From the NCBI GenBank assembly GCA_002841655.1, contig PHAH01000015.1, forward strand, positions 1 through 13,243: a stretch of DNA of 13,243 bases. The letters are read 5' to 3'. Made by a program: the position numbers and the translations under genes. The notes beneath the pieces were generated by a model. That model ran no database searches and was not told the DNA's origin. It was given only the letters and a program-made list of their open reading frames with translations. Source of the DNA: Candidatus Falkowbacteria bacterium HGW-Falkowbacteria-2 (GTDB lineage Bacteria > Patescibacteriota > Patescibacteriia > Patescibacteriales > UBA12465). Shown here one piece after another: positions 1 to 5,854 of the stretch (positions are counted from its first letter, which is position 1; the number at the start of each line of letters is the position of its first letter).

Positions 1-258
1 TAAAAAGAGACCAGCGGCTGCGCGTTCTTCCGGCTTAGCATGAGTGATATCTTTACCACGGAAGATAATCTTGCCCTCATGAATTTCATAGTTCGGGTGA
101 CCCATTAAGACATTGGCGAGCGTACTTTTACCAGATCCGTTAGGGCCCATAATAGCAATGCTTTCACCCTCGGCCACACTGAAACTGAGTCCGTTAAGAA
201 TCATCTTTTCGCCAGCACCAGCCACTAAATTTTCTACCCTTAGTAGTTCGTTATTCAT
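1..258 (-). CDS. sufC: SufC, Fe-S cluster assembly ATPase (partial, C-terminus beyond window)
   Basis: SufC is the cytoplasmic ABC-type ATPase of the SUF iron-sulfur cluster assembly complex; it works with SufB and SufD. The 86 N-terminal residues visible here include a Walker A motif GPNGSGKS at residues 38-45. They also contain the SufC-typical stretch around GHPNYEIHEGKI (53-64) and the segment PEERAAAGLFL (76-86) that leads toward the Q-loop. The Q-loop, signature motif and Walker B lie outside the window. The ATG at 256-258 overlaps the TGA of the upstream Rrf2-type regulator as ATGA (255-258), so the two genes are almost certainly co-transcribed and translationally coupled. No separate Shine-Dalgarno site is needed or seen. 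The family call rests on the SufC-specific segments plus the regulator context. A generic ABC transporter ATPase is a much weaker alternative. Confidence 0.93.
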   Translation of the reverse strand, partial: MNNELLRVENLVAGAGEKMILNGLSFSVAEGESIAIMGPNGSGKSTLANVLMGHPNYEIHEGKIIFRGKDITHAKPEERAAAGLFL

Positions 259-659
259 ATAGTTTGTTTTAAAAGTGAGCTCAAAGTTCGCTTGCTCAAA
301 CTGAGCTTAATGTCGTCAATAAGTATCGGCCAAGCACTTTTCAGTCCACAATCACGGAAATGAGGACAAGCGCCGCCACTATGTGTGCAGCGTACTTTCA
401 TTTCTCCGGATAAGGCTTCTAATACCGACATCACCTCAATCTTGGAGGCTGGTCGAGCTAAAGTATAGCCCCCGCCAGATCCTTCACGACTAATAATTAA
501 TCCGGCCTTTTGTAAGTGATTAGCAATTTGACTGAGATACGGCGAAGACACCTTCAGGCGTTTAGCGAGCGGTGAGAGTGGGACAACTTGGTCGGTATGA
601 CGAGCTAACTCCAGCATTATTAATAAGCCATAGTCCGTCTTAGCACTGATTTGAAACAT
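255..659 (-). CDS. Rrf2/IscR-family Fe-S responsive transcriptional regulator
   Basis: This is a 134-residue DNA-binding regulator of the Rrf2 family, the usual length for IscR/SufR-like proteins. The N-terminus (MFQISAKTDYGLLIMLELA) is the classic Rrf2 opening. A winged helix-turn-helix spans about residues 27-67, with the recognition region SSPYLSQIANHLQKAGL (38-54) and the glycine-rich wing SREGSGGGYTLARP (57-70). Three cysteines, C91, C98 and C104, in a C-x6-C-x5-C arrangement match the [2Fe-2S] ligand region of IscR (C-x5-C-x5-C) with one extra residue. The protein is therefore likely to sense Fe-S status and control the SUF operon that begins with the overlapping sufC. A promoter and a 12-bp palindrome lie immediately upstream (671-698), suggesting autoregulation. 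No Shine-Dalgarno site precedes the ATG. The family is clear; the cluster type and DNA target are inferred. Confidence 0.93.
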   Translation of the reverse strand: MFQISAKTDYGLLIMLELARHTDQVVPLSPLAKRLKVSSPYLSQIANHLQKAGLIISREGSGGGYTLARPASKIEVMSVLEALSGEMKVRCTHSGGACPHFRDCGLKSAWPILIDDIKLSLSKRTLSSLLKQTI

Positions 660-670
660 AAGTTTGATAG

Positions 671-682
671 ATAGTTAACTAT
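671..682. promoter_or_regulatory. Palindromic operator candidate for the Rrf2-type regulator
   Basis: ATAGTTAACTAT is a perfect 12-bp palindrome just downstream of the predicted transcription start of the regulator gene. A half-site copy, ATAGTTAA, recurs as a direct repeat at 696-703, overlapping the -10 box (start-to-start distance 25 bases). Rrf2 proteins bind as dimers to such symmetric sites, and this position would block RNA polymerase, so autorepression is plausible. Binding itself is not shown. Confidence 0.5.
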
Positions 683-692
683 AAGTAAATTG

Positions 693-721
693 ATTATAGT
701 TAAGATTAAGAAAAAAAGCAA
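693..721 (-). promoter_or_regulatory. Promoter of the rrf2-sufC operon
   Basis: On the minus strand a perfect -10 box TATAAT lies at 693-698. A weak -35 (TTGCTT, 716-721) sits 17 bases upstream. Transcription would start near 686, giving a leader of about 27 bases before the regulator's ATG at 659. The -10 match is seen directly; the start point is inferred. Confidence 0.65.
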
Positions 722-738
722 GAGTAAAGAATTTAAAC

Positions 739-765
739 AAAAAAACGCCCTTACGGGCGCTTTTT
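739..765 (-). terminator. Rho-independent terminator after the zinc-ribbon gene
   Basis: A 5-bp GC-rich stem (CGCCC 746-750 with GGGCG 755-759, loop TTAC) is flanked by seven A at 739-745 and five T at 761-765. It therefore reads as a terminator on the minus strand, ending the gene at 783-1541. It could also act in the other direction, but no plus-strand gene needs it. Confidence 0.8.
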
Positions 766-782
766 ATATAAATCTTCCTAAT

Positions 783-1541
783 TTATTTCTTTACGGCTTT
801 TGCCTTCTTAGGCTTAGCCTCCTTCACCTTCAAGACGATCTTCGCCTTTTTTGGTTCAGCAACCTTAGCCGCCTTCTTCACTTCTTTTGGAGCAGCCTTT
901 TCTTTCTTTTCGGCCTTCTCAACTTTTTCAACTTTTACTTCCTTAACTTCTTTTTCAACTTTAGGAGTCATCACAAACTTTTCAGCTGGTGCGACATTAC
1001 CTTGAAGCAAAGTGATAATCTTATCAAGCTTAGCGTTTAAGGCGCTTAAATCAACTCCCTTGTCGCTAGATCTTTCTTCACGTCTTTCTGGGCGTTTTTC
1101 AGTCTTGCCACCACCGAAACAATCGGAACAGAAAACTGGTTTGCCAGACATCGGCTTAAATGGAACTTCGCAAGTTACACCGCAGTCCTGGCAAGTAGCC
1201 TTGAACATGGTGCGCACAGGAGCATCGAACGAGCGTTCGCGTCCGCCACCGAATGACCGGCTGTCGCTTCCACCTTTTTGAGCGCCAAAACATGTGCTAC
1301 ATAATACTGGTTTAGTACCATTGGGACGGAAAGGAACTTCACAACTACTTCCACAGTCGCTACAAATTGCTTTGTGCATTTCTGGGCGATCATATTCACC
1401 TCTGCTGCTACCACGACCACCGAAGCCGCCGCGATCGCCACCTCTGCTACCGCCGAAGCCGCCGCCGCTTGGTCTGCCGCCTCGATCGCCACCTCTGCCA
1501 CCGAAGCCACCAGGCTTTCTTGGGCCATTAAAATCCTTCAT
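783..1541 (-). CDS. RGG-rich protein with two CxxC-x17-CxxC zinc ribbons and lysine-rich tail
   Basis: The 252-residue protein has four regions. Residues 1-52 are glycine/arginine-rich, with repeated GGF, GGR and RGG units. Two zinc ribbons follow: C60-C63 with C81-C84, and C117-C120 with C138-C141. In each, exactly 17 residues separate the CxxC pairs, and an extra cysteine (C67, C124) precedes a shared EVPF motif, as in the CxxC-x17-CxxC domain family. A predicted short coiled coil (about 163-181) is next. Last comes a low-complexity Lys/Glu/Ala/Val tail (193-252) ending in many lysines. The basic, RGG-rich composition and zinc ribbons suggest nucleic-acid binding, perhaps RNA; this is inference, and the family has no assigned role that I know of. 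The two ribbons are near copies, so an internal duplication is likely. The gene stands alone, closed by its own terminator, and no Shine-Dalgarno site precedes the ATG. Confidence 0.85.
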   Translation of the reverse strand: MKDFNGPRKPGGFGGRGGDRGGRPSGGGFGGSRGGDRGGFGGRGSSRGEYDRPEMHKAICSDCGSSCEVPFRPNGTKPVLCSTCFGAQKGGSDSRSFGGGRERSFDAPVRTMFKATCQDCGVTCEVPFKPMSGKPVFCSDCFGGGKTEKRPERREERSSDKGVDLSALNAKLDKIITLLQGNVAPAEKFVMTPKVEKEVKEVKVEKVEKAEKKEKAAPKEVKKAAKVAEPKKAKIVLKVKEAKPKKAKAVKK

Positions 1542-1652
1542 AATTTAATTGATAATTTTGTTAATTAATTGCGTAAAATGAGCGACGGGCTAAGCGAAGC
1601 TCTGTAAGCCAAATCATCGTAACATAGATTTACGAATATGGGAAATATTGGT

Positions 1653-1952
1653 TTAAAATCTCTCTAGTATCAGTAAATACAGAAAATAGGCCAAAGCGGC
1701 GTTTTCGAGGATTAATAAGGGGACACCGAGAACAAAATACCATTTTTTCGTCTTATGCCGAAAGGCCATCATACCGGCATATACACCGAGTCCACCAAAT
1801 AATGAGGCCATGAAGAATATCTGCCCCTCAGATACCCTCCTTAGACCTGGCTGCCTCGACCTGCCTTTATCAATCATCATCACAATGAAGGCAGTGATAT
1901 TAATGAGAGCGAGAACAATGAGAATAATTAATAAAGGTAAAGGTATATTCAT
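1653..1952 (-). CDS. DUF1294 family small membrane protein
   Basis: This is a 99-residue integral membrane protein, a typical length for DUF1294 domains. It has an N-terminal helix (about 5-26), a DK pair at 28-29, the RRVSEGQ segment (38-44), a glycine-rich second helix (FGGLGVYAGM, 52-61), the conserved RHKTKKWYF motif (65-73) and a final helix (about 74-96). The order DK, R-x-x-E, GG-x-x-G, F-R-HKT-K-x-x-F is diagnostic of DUF1294. The function is unknown; in other bacteria the domain sometimes follows a cold-shock domain. The ATG overlaps the stop of the Pif1-like helicase as ATGA (1949-1952), so the two are translationally coupled. Whether that implies a shared function is uncertain. Confidence 0.85.
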   Translation of the reverse strand: MNIPLPLLIILIVLALINITAFIVMMIDKGRSRQPGLRRVSEGQIFFMASLFGGLGVYAGMMAFRHKTKKWYFVLGVPLLILENAALAYFLYLLILERF

Positions 1953-3268
1953 ACTATCTTTTTGAAACGTCCGAGCAGTGTTCCCTGCTGACGCTTATTT
2001 TTTGGCTTGATATCAACACGAGCTTGCTCCGATTGTAAAATCAATTCACGATTATAGGCGGCGACGGCTGGATCTAAGCGATAAGCGTTTTCGTTGATGC
2101 CAAGTAAATATAAACCAGAGAGACTGCGCAGACGTGACAGTGCCACATAGCCCATGCCGTAACCGAAAGAGCGACTTAAATCGATTTCAGCGGCATCAAG
2201 CGTCATGCCCTGACTCTTGTGAACGGTGATTGCCCAGGCCAGACGAAGTGGTATCTGATTAATACGCGCCAGAATCCTATCCTCATCATCAATCGTCCAG
2301 CTATCAGGCGCGACTGTCACTACTTCTCCATTCAATAGACGAACGAGCGGCAACTTTTCTTCAGTAAAACCAACAACCTCCCCGGTGGTGCCATTCACAT
2401 ATATAACTTTTTCATCTTTAAACTTATTCTTAACAAACATCACCTTAGCTCCCTCCTTCAAAATCAGAGTATCTGGTGCTAAGCAATTCTTCTTTAGTGA
2501 CTCCATCAACTTCTTCTCACCATCACCCGTCATCCTATAGACATATTCTTCCGCTTCAATCTTCTCTAATTCAGTGTTGTTGATTGAGTCAACATCAATA
2601 TTGTGAGTGAAAAGACGAACTGGCCTTAAACCAAACTTCGGTTTCTCCTTTAGGCGCTCATTCAGCAGTCCTAAAATATCATCACTAACTGCATCTTCAC
2701 GCATACTCTTTAATATCTGTATCATCTTCTCATCATTTTGTCGGTGTTGCTCTTCGAGATAGCAAATGCGAACATCCATCTCCGGCCAAACATTGGCCTT
2801 GTATACAAAGTCGGCCTCATCACTGCCAGGAGTAATTGGCGGCAACTGAAAAAAGTCTCCTGACATCACCACCTGAATACCACCAAAAGGTAAGGCGTTC
2901 TTTTTCATCGCTCGGCAAACAGCGTCAACCATATCCAGACGATGGGCATGGAGCATGGAGATTTCATCGATAATCAAGACTTCAGTCTTCTCAAACTGTT
3001 TCTTCATGTATGAACGTTTCGACAATGTCTGTATTTCCCTTGAACTCAAATGATCCTTGATACCGATGCCCGCCCAAGAATGAATTGTCCGGCCACCAAT
3101 ATGAGTCGCGGCAATGCCAGTTGAAGCGGTGACGGCCACGCCAATTCCCTTTTTCTTCAAGTACGCGATGAATTGGTTTAATAAAAAAGTCTTGCCGCTA
3201 CCGGCAGGACCGGTGAGCAAGACGTTATGTCCGGCCTCAAGGATGGCAATCGCTTCTTTTTGCTTCAT
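1949..3268 (-). CDS. Pif1-like superfamily 1B DNA helicase
   Basis: This is a 439-residue ATP-dependent 5'-3' DNA helicase of the Pif1/RecD group, expected to unwind forks, R-loops or G-quadruplex structures. Motifs in order: Walker A GPAGSGKT (20-27), TASTGIAA (47-54), Walker B LIIDE (98-102) followed by ISML, GDFFQLPP (137-144) and the EEQHRQ motif (172-177). At the C-terminal end come AWAITVHKSQGMTLD (344-358) and GYVALSRLRSLSGL (373-386), both hallmarks of Pif1 family members. All ATPase motifs look intact. The protein is compact: essentially the helicase core with a short basic tail (KPKNKRQ, 421-427) and no extra nuclease or accessory domain. The ATG at 3266-3268 lies only nine bases from a -10-like box (TATACT), and there is no Shine-Dalgarno site. 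It is overlapped at its end by the DUF1294 gene. Confidence 0.93.
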   Translation of the reverse strand: MKQKEAIAILEAGHNVLLTGPAGSGKTFLLNQFIAYLKKKGIGVAVTASTGIAATHIGGRTIHSWAGIGIKDHLSSREIQTLSKRSYMKKQFEKTEVLIIDEISMLHAHRLDMVDAVCRAMKKNALPFGGIQVVMSGDFFQLPPITPGSDEADFVYKANVWPEMDVRICYLEEQHRQNDEKMIQILKSMREDAVSDDILGLLNERLKEKPKFGLRPVRLFTHNIDVDSINNTELEKIEAEEYVYRMTGDGEKKLMESLKKNCLAPDTLILKEGAKVMFVKNKFKDEKVIYVNGTTGEVVGFTEEKLPLVRLLNGEVVTVAPDSWTIDDEDRILARINQIPLRLAWAITVHKSQGMTLDAAEIDLSRSFGYGMGYVALSRLRSLSGLYLLGINENAYRLDPAVAAYNRELILQSEQARVDIKPKNKRQQGTLLGRFKKIV

Positions 3269-3277
3269 AATGCTATT

Positions 3278-3283
3278 AGTATA
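3278..3283 (-). promoter_or_regulatory. -10 box of the helicase-DUF1294 operon, near-leaderless
   Basis: TATACT on the minus strand at 3278-3283 is a 5/6 match to TATAAT and ends nine bases before the ATG at 3268. A transcript would start near 3271 with only about three leader bases. No good -35 box is visible at the expected distance, which keeps confidence moderate. Confidence 0.4.
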
Positions 3284-3310
3284 GTATGAAAGGACACACT
3301 AAGGCAAAAT

Positions 3311-3338
3311 TTGACAAAATTAGCGAAAATGATAGGAT
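3311..3338 (+). promoter_or_regulatory. Promoter of the plus-strand miniprotein unit
   Basis: A perfect -35 box TTGACA (3311-3316) is followed after 16 bases by TAGGAT (3333-3338), a 4/6 -10 match. The start would be near 3345, about 118 bases before the ATG at 3463. The leader contains a perfect hairpin, CGAAG 3388-3392 with CTTCG 3397-3401 around an ACAA loop. The unit ends at the terminator at 3703-3732, so it forms a self-contained transcript of about 390 bases. Confidence 0.55.
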
Positions 3339-3462
3339 ACCAGTATCGAGATATAGTGACCCTATAGATCTTTAAAAATAAGCGAGCCGAAGACAACTTC
3401 GAGCGGACAAAAGCCACTTTTCGTCAGAATATCGCGGAAAGCAAAAAAAAATCAATACACGA

Positions 3463-3654
3463 ATGGTATTATTTAATGAAAAAGGAAATGGCCGTTACTT
3501 CGTCGACAGCGTCGATGGAAGTAGTGATTTCGACGAACGAAATCACAGTTTAGATGAAATTCTAAGCATAGATTATTTTGGGTTCAGACTCACCGAAGGA
3601 TTCAAACTTTTAGATGATGACGACCCGGTCTACGGAGAAGAGAGTATGTTTTAA
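3463..3654 (+). CDS. Hypothetical small acidic protein (63 aa)
   Basis: I do not recognise this protein. It is 63 residues long, very acidic (runs such as LDDDDP at 50-55 and repeated DG, DE and EE pairs), with aromatic residues spaced through it (YFVD 12-15, DYFGF 37-41). It has no signal peptide, membrane helix or cysteine. It could be a small structured soluble protein or an inhibitor that mimics nucleic acid through its negative charge; that is speculation. Support for a real gene comes from its place between a predicted promoter (3311-3338) and a strong terminator (3703-3732) on an otherwise minus-strand stretch. No Shine-Dalgarno site precedes the ATG. The leader is long, so a regulatory RNA function for the transcript is an alternative. 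Confidence 0.55.
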   Translation: MVLFNEKGNGRYFVDSVDGSSDFDERNHSLDEILSIDYFGFRLTEGFKLLDDDDPVYGEESMF

Positions 3655-3702
3655 CAGAGGAAGGAAATTTCCAAGCTAAAGATGTATTAAATCTGAGATA
3701 CT

Positions 3703-3732
3703 AGCTGCGCAATTCATTGTGCAGCTTTTTTT
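3703..3732 (+). terminator. Rho-independent terminator of the plus-strand unit
   Basis: A 10-bp stem (3703-3712 with 3717-3726, one G-T pair, loop TTCA) runs into a T tract at 3725-3732. It faces the plus strand and ends the 63-residue protein unit. It sits back to back with a minus-strand terminator at 3737-3763. Confidence 0.9.
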
Positions 3733-3736
3733 ATAT

Positions 3737-3763
3737 AAAAAAGAAGGAAGCGTAACTTCCTTC
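3737..3763 (-). terminator. Rho-independent terminator of the 3786-4007 gene
   Basis: A perfect 8-bp stem, GAAGGAAG (3743-3750) with CTTCCTTC (3756-3763), loop CGTAA, is followed on the minus strand by six U (A at 3737-3742). It ends the small membrane-anchored protein gene. Confidence 0.88.
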
Positions 3764-3785
3764 GAGTATTTTGATACCTAATTTA

Positions 3786-4007
3786 TCACCGCCCATCCAT
3801 GACGATACTATCACCCGCGGGTTGGAATTTGGCAAGAGCTTCTGTTAGCAGAAGAATGCTATCGTTTTTCTGGGCAACAAGTGAATCGGATGCAGCCAGC
3901 TCAATTTTGAGGTCCTGGTATTTTTCGTAAAACTTAAGCGATCTTGAGACCACCAGTCCAAACGCTACACCAAGTAATAAATACCAGATTTGATTCTTTG
4001 AATTCAT
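3786..4007 (-). CDS. Hypothetical single-helix membrane-anchored coiled-coil protein (73 aa)
   Basis: This gene is not recognised as a named family. The 73-residue product has one hydrophobic segment at about 7-22 (IWYLLLGVAFGLVVSR), preceded by a short polar N-terminus with a lysine. A predicted amphipathic/coiled-coil helix of about 35 residues follows (25-60), and then a short polar tail. This looks like a small bitopic membrane protein with one soluble helical domain; the side of the membrane is unclear. The gene is monocistronic: a strong promoter (4064-4092) lies between it and the pyrimidine gene terminator, and its own terminator follows at 3737-3763. The leader is about 50 bases with no Shine-Dalgarno site. 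Such an isolated, well-bounded unit supports a real gene despite its size. Confidence 0.7.
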   Translation of the reverse strand: MNSKNQIWYLLLGVAFGLVVSRSLKFYEKYQDLKIELAASDSLVAQKNDSILLLTEALAKFQPAGDSIVMDGR

Positions 4008-4063
4008 GATTCTGTTGTTTTGGGTTATTAATTGTGAAAAATGTACTAAATGCTTAACGAATC

Positions 4064-4092
4064 ATCATAATGTTTTTTTTGATATATGTCAA
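4064..4092 (-). promoter_or_regulatory. Strong promoter of the 3786-4007 gene
   Basis: On the minus strand TTGACA (4087-4092) is followed after exactly 17 bases by TATGAT (4064-4069), a 5/6 match to TATAAT. The start would be near 4057. This is one of the two best promoter matches in the window. Confidence 0.8.
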
Positions 4093-4103
4093 GTAACCAG
4101 AAT

Positions 4104-4129
4104 AAAAAACCGATGCTATTGCACCGGTT
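4104..4129 (-). terminator. Rho-independent terminator of the pyrE-pyrF fusion
   Basis: A stem of eight pairs with one mismatch (4108-4116 with 4121-4129, loop TATT) reads on the minus strand into U residues (A at 4104-4109). It lies 11 bases beyond the fusion gene's stop. Confidence 0.8.
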
Positions 4130-4139
4130 AATGGATAAA

Positions 4140-5675
4140 TTAAACTAAAACCGCTTCAGTTAAGCCCACTTCTTCGTTGAGCTTTTGGAGCTCATTGATA
4201 CAGAGTTCGAAGCACTCATTGGCTGCCGGAATGGTATCGCCTGGCTTCTTGTACCAAGGGTGAGTAAGACCACTTGATGAATTGATTCTTATTAGCGAAA
4301 GCTCAAAATTTGTTTCCCTAGCAACGTTAGCGACATCTTTAGCGCTGCCGCCTTGAGCGCCAACACCTGGAATTAGTAATGGAATATTCTTTCCAGTGTA
4401 GGCCTTCATAATGACAGCCAGTTCTTCCAAGGAATTACCACCAACCACCGCACCGACACCAGGACGTCCTTTGGCCCATTCAATAATCTTGTCGGTGACG
4501 TGTTGGTACATGAACCGTCCATCAGCCATTTTTAGCATCTGAAAATCCTTTGATCCTGGATTTGATGTTTTATTAAGGATGTATACACCCTTAGCATTGT
4601 TCTTATTACAGAACTTAGCAAAAGGCATAATCGAATCCTCGCCCATATAGGGAGCAATTGTTATCCCCGACCACCTAGTATTACCAAGATACTGTTCAGC
4701 ATAGTTTTGAGAACTTTTACCTATGTCCGCTCTTTTTGCATCAGCAATTACTGGCGGGTAAGAGAAATTGAAACCCATGGTATCAATCTCAGTGAGAGAG
4801 TTGAGCAAACGAGCCAAAGCCGGATAACCACTCGGGTACTTAGCGTAGAAGCCATCATTTAGCTTAAACATACCAGGCATAACATCCCGCGCCTTCATCT
4901 GCTGCAATAGGTCAATGAAGAATTGTACAGCGCCCGCGATTCCGTCTTTCGAATACTCAAATGGTAAAGCATCGACTACGGGGTCAATACCCATGCAGAT
5001 GATTGATTGAGAGTTGCGCCTGAGAGTAGTAAGGAAACCTAGGTCGAAGGTGTGCTTGTAAAGATCAAACCATTTCTCCGGTGCTTCTACCCAGTCCTCA
5101 AGACTAATACACTCTTCGGCGGACAGATTCTTCATTAAAACCGGCATAAGGTCGTGGATAGTGAGAAGAGATTTAAAAGAATAACCTGCCTCCTGTAATT
5201 CCCTTTTCGATATTTCCATATCGTAGGAAAAAATGGAGAGCAATTCAATTCTTTTGGCATTGTGCATCTCTACAATCTTGGCATTGTTAATCAAGCTGCC
5301 AGCAGTAGAGACCAGGTCTTCAACTACAACAATGTTCTGACCAGAAACATCCATACCTTCAATCAGCTTCTTTAAACCGTGATCTTTTGGTTTAGAATCG
5401 GGCCGGACATAGCCGATTGGTAAATTAAGGATGTGACCGAGTATTGATGAGTGTGAGAGTGCTCCGGTGGCCACGCCAATAATGCCATCAACATCAGGGC
5501 CAATCATCTCAGCTAACAGCGTCGCCACGAGAGAGCGCAGCTCAGAATGAGCCTGGATCTTTCGGAAGTCGCAATAAATAGGTGAACGAATACCGGATTT
5601 AAATGTGACCGGCTCCTGAAAGTTAACGCCAATGATGTTGTTTTCCCACAACAATTCAACCAATTTTTCTTTCAT
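4140..5675 (-). CDS. Bifunctional orotate phosphoribosyltransferase / OMP decarboxylase (UMP synthase, PyrE-PyrF fusion)
   Basis: A 511-residue fusion that catalyses the last two steps of UMP synthesis: orotate plus PRPP to OMP, then decarboxylation to UMP. Residues 1-200 form the PyrE domain: FKSGIRSPIYCDFRK (25-39), the catalytic loop SKPKDHG (94-100) and the PRPP-binding motif VVVEDLVSTAGS (116-127). Residues about 210-511 form a PyrF domain of the type-2 (mycobacterial-like) class: GIDP (229-232), FKLNDGFY (270-277), the catalytic array DAKRAD (312-317, lysine 314), APYMGED (341-347), GVYILNKTSNPGS (363-375) and IPGVGAQGG (435-443). The order OPRT-OMPDC is the same as in animal UMP synthase. 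All key residues appear present, so both activities are likely. The ATG at 5673-5675 has no Shine-Dalgarno site; a TATAAT box lies at 5740-5745. The gene is divergent from an HD-domain hydrolase. Confidence 0.94.
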   Translation of the reverse strand: MKEKLVELLWENNIIGVNFQEPVTFKSGIRSPIYCDFRKIQAHSELRSLVATLLAEMIGPDVDGIIGVATGALSHSSILGHILNLPIGYVRPDSKPKDHGLKKLIEGMDVSGQNIVVVEDLVSTAGSLINNAKIVEMHNAKRIELLSIFSYDMEISKRELQEAGYSFKSLLTIHDLMPVLMKNLSAEECISLEDWVEAPEKWFDLYKHTFDLGFLTTLRRNSQSIICMGIDPVVDALPFEYSKDGIAGAVQFFIDLLQQMKARDVMPGMFKLNDGFYAKYPSGYPALARLLNSLTEIDTMGFNFSYPPVIADAKRADIGKSSQNYAEQYLGNTRWSGITIAPYMGEDSIMPFAKFCNKNNAKGVYILNKTSNPGSKDFQMLKMADGRFMYQHVTDKIIEWAKGRPGVGAVVGGNSLEELAVIMKAYTGKNIPLLIPGVGAQGGSAKDVANVARETNFELSLIRINSSSGLTHPWYKKPGDTIPAANECFELCINELQKLNEEVGLTEAVLV

Positions 5676-5739
5676 AATAAGGGTTGTTAATGAACCTGTT
5701 ACGGTTCGGTGAATACTGATTTATCTATCGATTACTATT

Positions 5740-5745
5740 ATTATA
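5740..5745 (-). promoter_or_regulatory. -10 box of the pyrE-pyrF fusion
   Basis: TATAAT on the minus strand at 5740-5745 would start transcription near 5733, about 58 bases before the ATG. The -35 region is weak. The leader holds a small hairpin, GAACC (5692-5696) with GGTTC (5703-5707), shortly before the start codon. Confidence 0.5.
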
Positions 5746-5777
5746 CTGAAGTGATAAATTAACAAATAAGGTGGTAA

Positions 5778-5792
5778 TTGTCAAATTGACAA
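5778..5792. promoter_or_regulatory. Inverted repeat between divergent pyrE-pyrF and HD genes
   Basis: TTGTCAA-A-TTGACAA is a perfect 7+7 inverted repeat. Each arm contains TTGACA read outward in one direction, so it could be a shared operator or a pair of -35 boxes. On the plus strand, 17 bases after TTGACA (5786-5791), only TAAGCT (5809-5814) is found; on the minus strand only TAATTT (5756-5761). The -10 matches are poor, which favours an operator role. A second small inverted repeat (CCTAA-GCT-TTAGG, 5807-5819) follows. Confidence 0.4.
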
Positions 5793-5840
5793 ATAAGTTC
5801 CAGGCCCCTAAGCTTTAGGTATATATTCATTCAAAACAAA

Positions 5841-5854
5841 AGGAGGAACCATTG
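5841..5854 (+). promoter_or_regulatory. Strong Shine-Dalgarno site deciding a TTG start
   Basis: AGGAGG at 5841-5846 lies five bases before the TTG at 5852-5854. It fixes the start of the HD-domain gene at this TTG, since no ATG lies nearby in frame. It is the only strong Shine-Dalgarno site I see before any gene in this window. Confidence 0.85.

Noticed and set aside
690..1568. Several plus-strand open frames and one alternative minus frame over the RGG-rich zinc-ribbon gene
   Set aside because: They are shadows of a low-complexity, GC-rich gene; their products are repetitive (Pro/Leu/Ser or Ala-rich) and match no family, while the minus-strand frame has clear zinc ribbons.
1542..1652. Promoter upstream of the zinc-ribbon gene
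   Set aside because: I found no convincing -10/-35 pair in this gap, only partial matches such as TACGAT, so none is called.
5786..5814. Full sigma-70 promoter for the HD gene using TTGACA at 5786-5791
   Set aside because: The hexamer 17 bases downstream (TAAGCT) matches poorly. I keep the inverted repeat as an operator candidate instead of calling a promoter.
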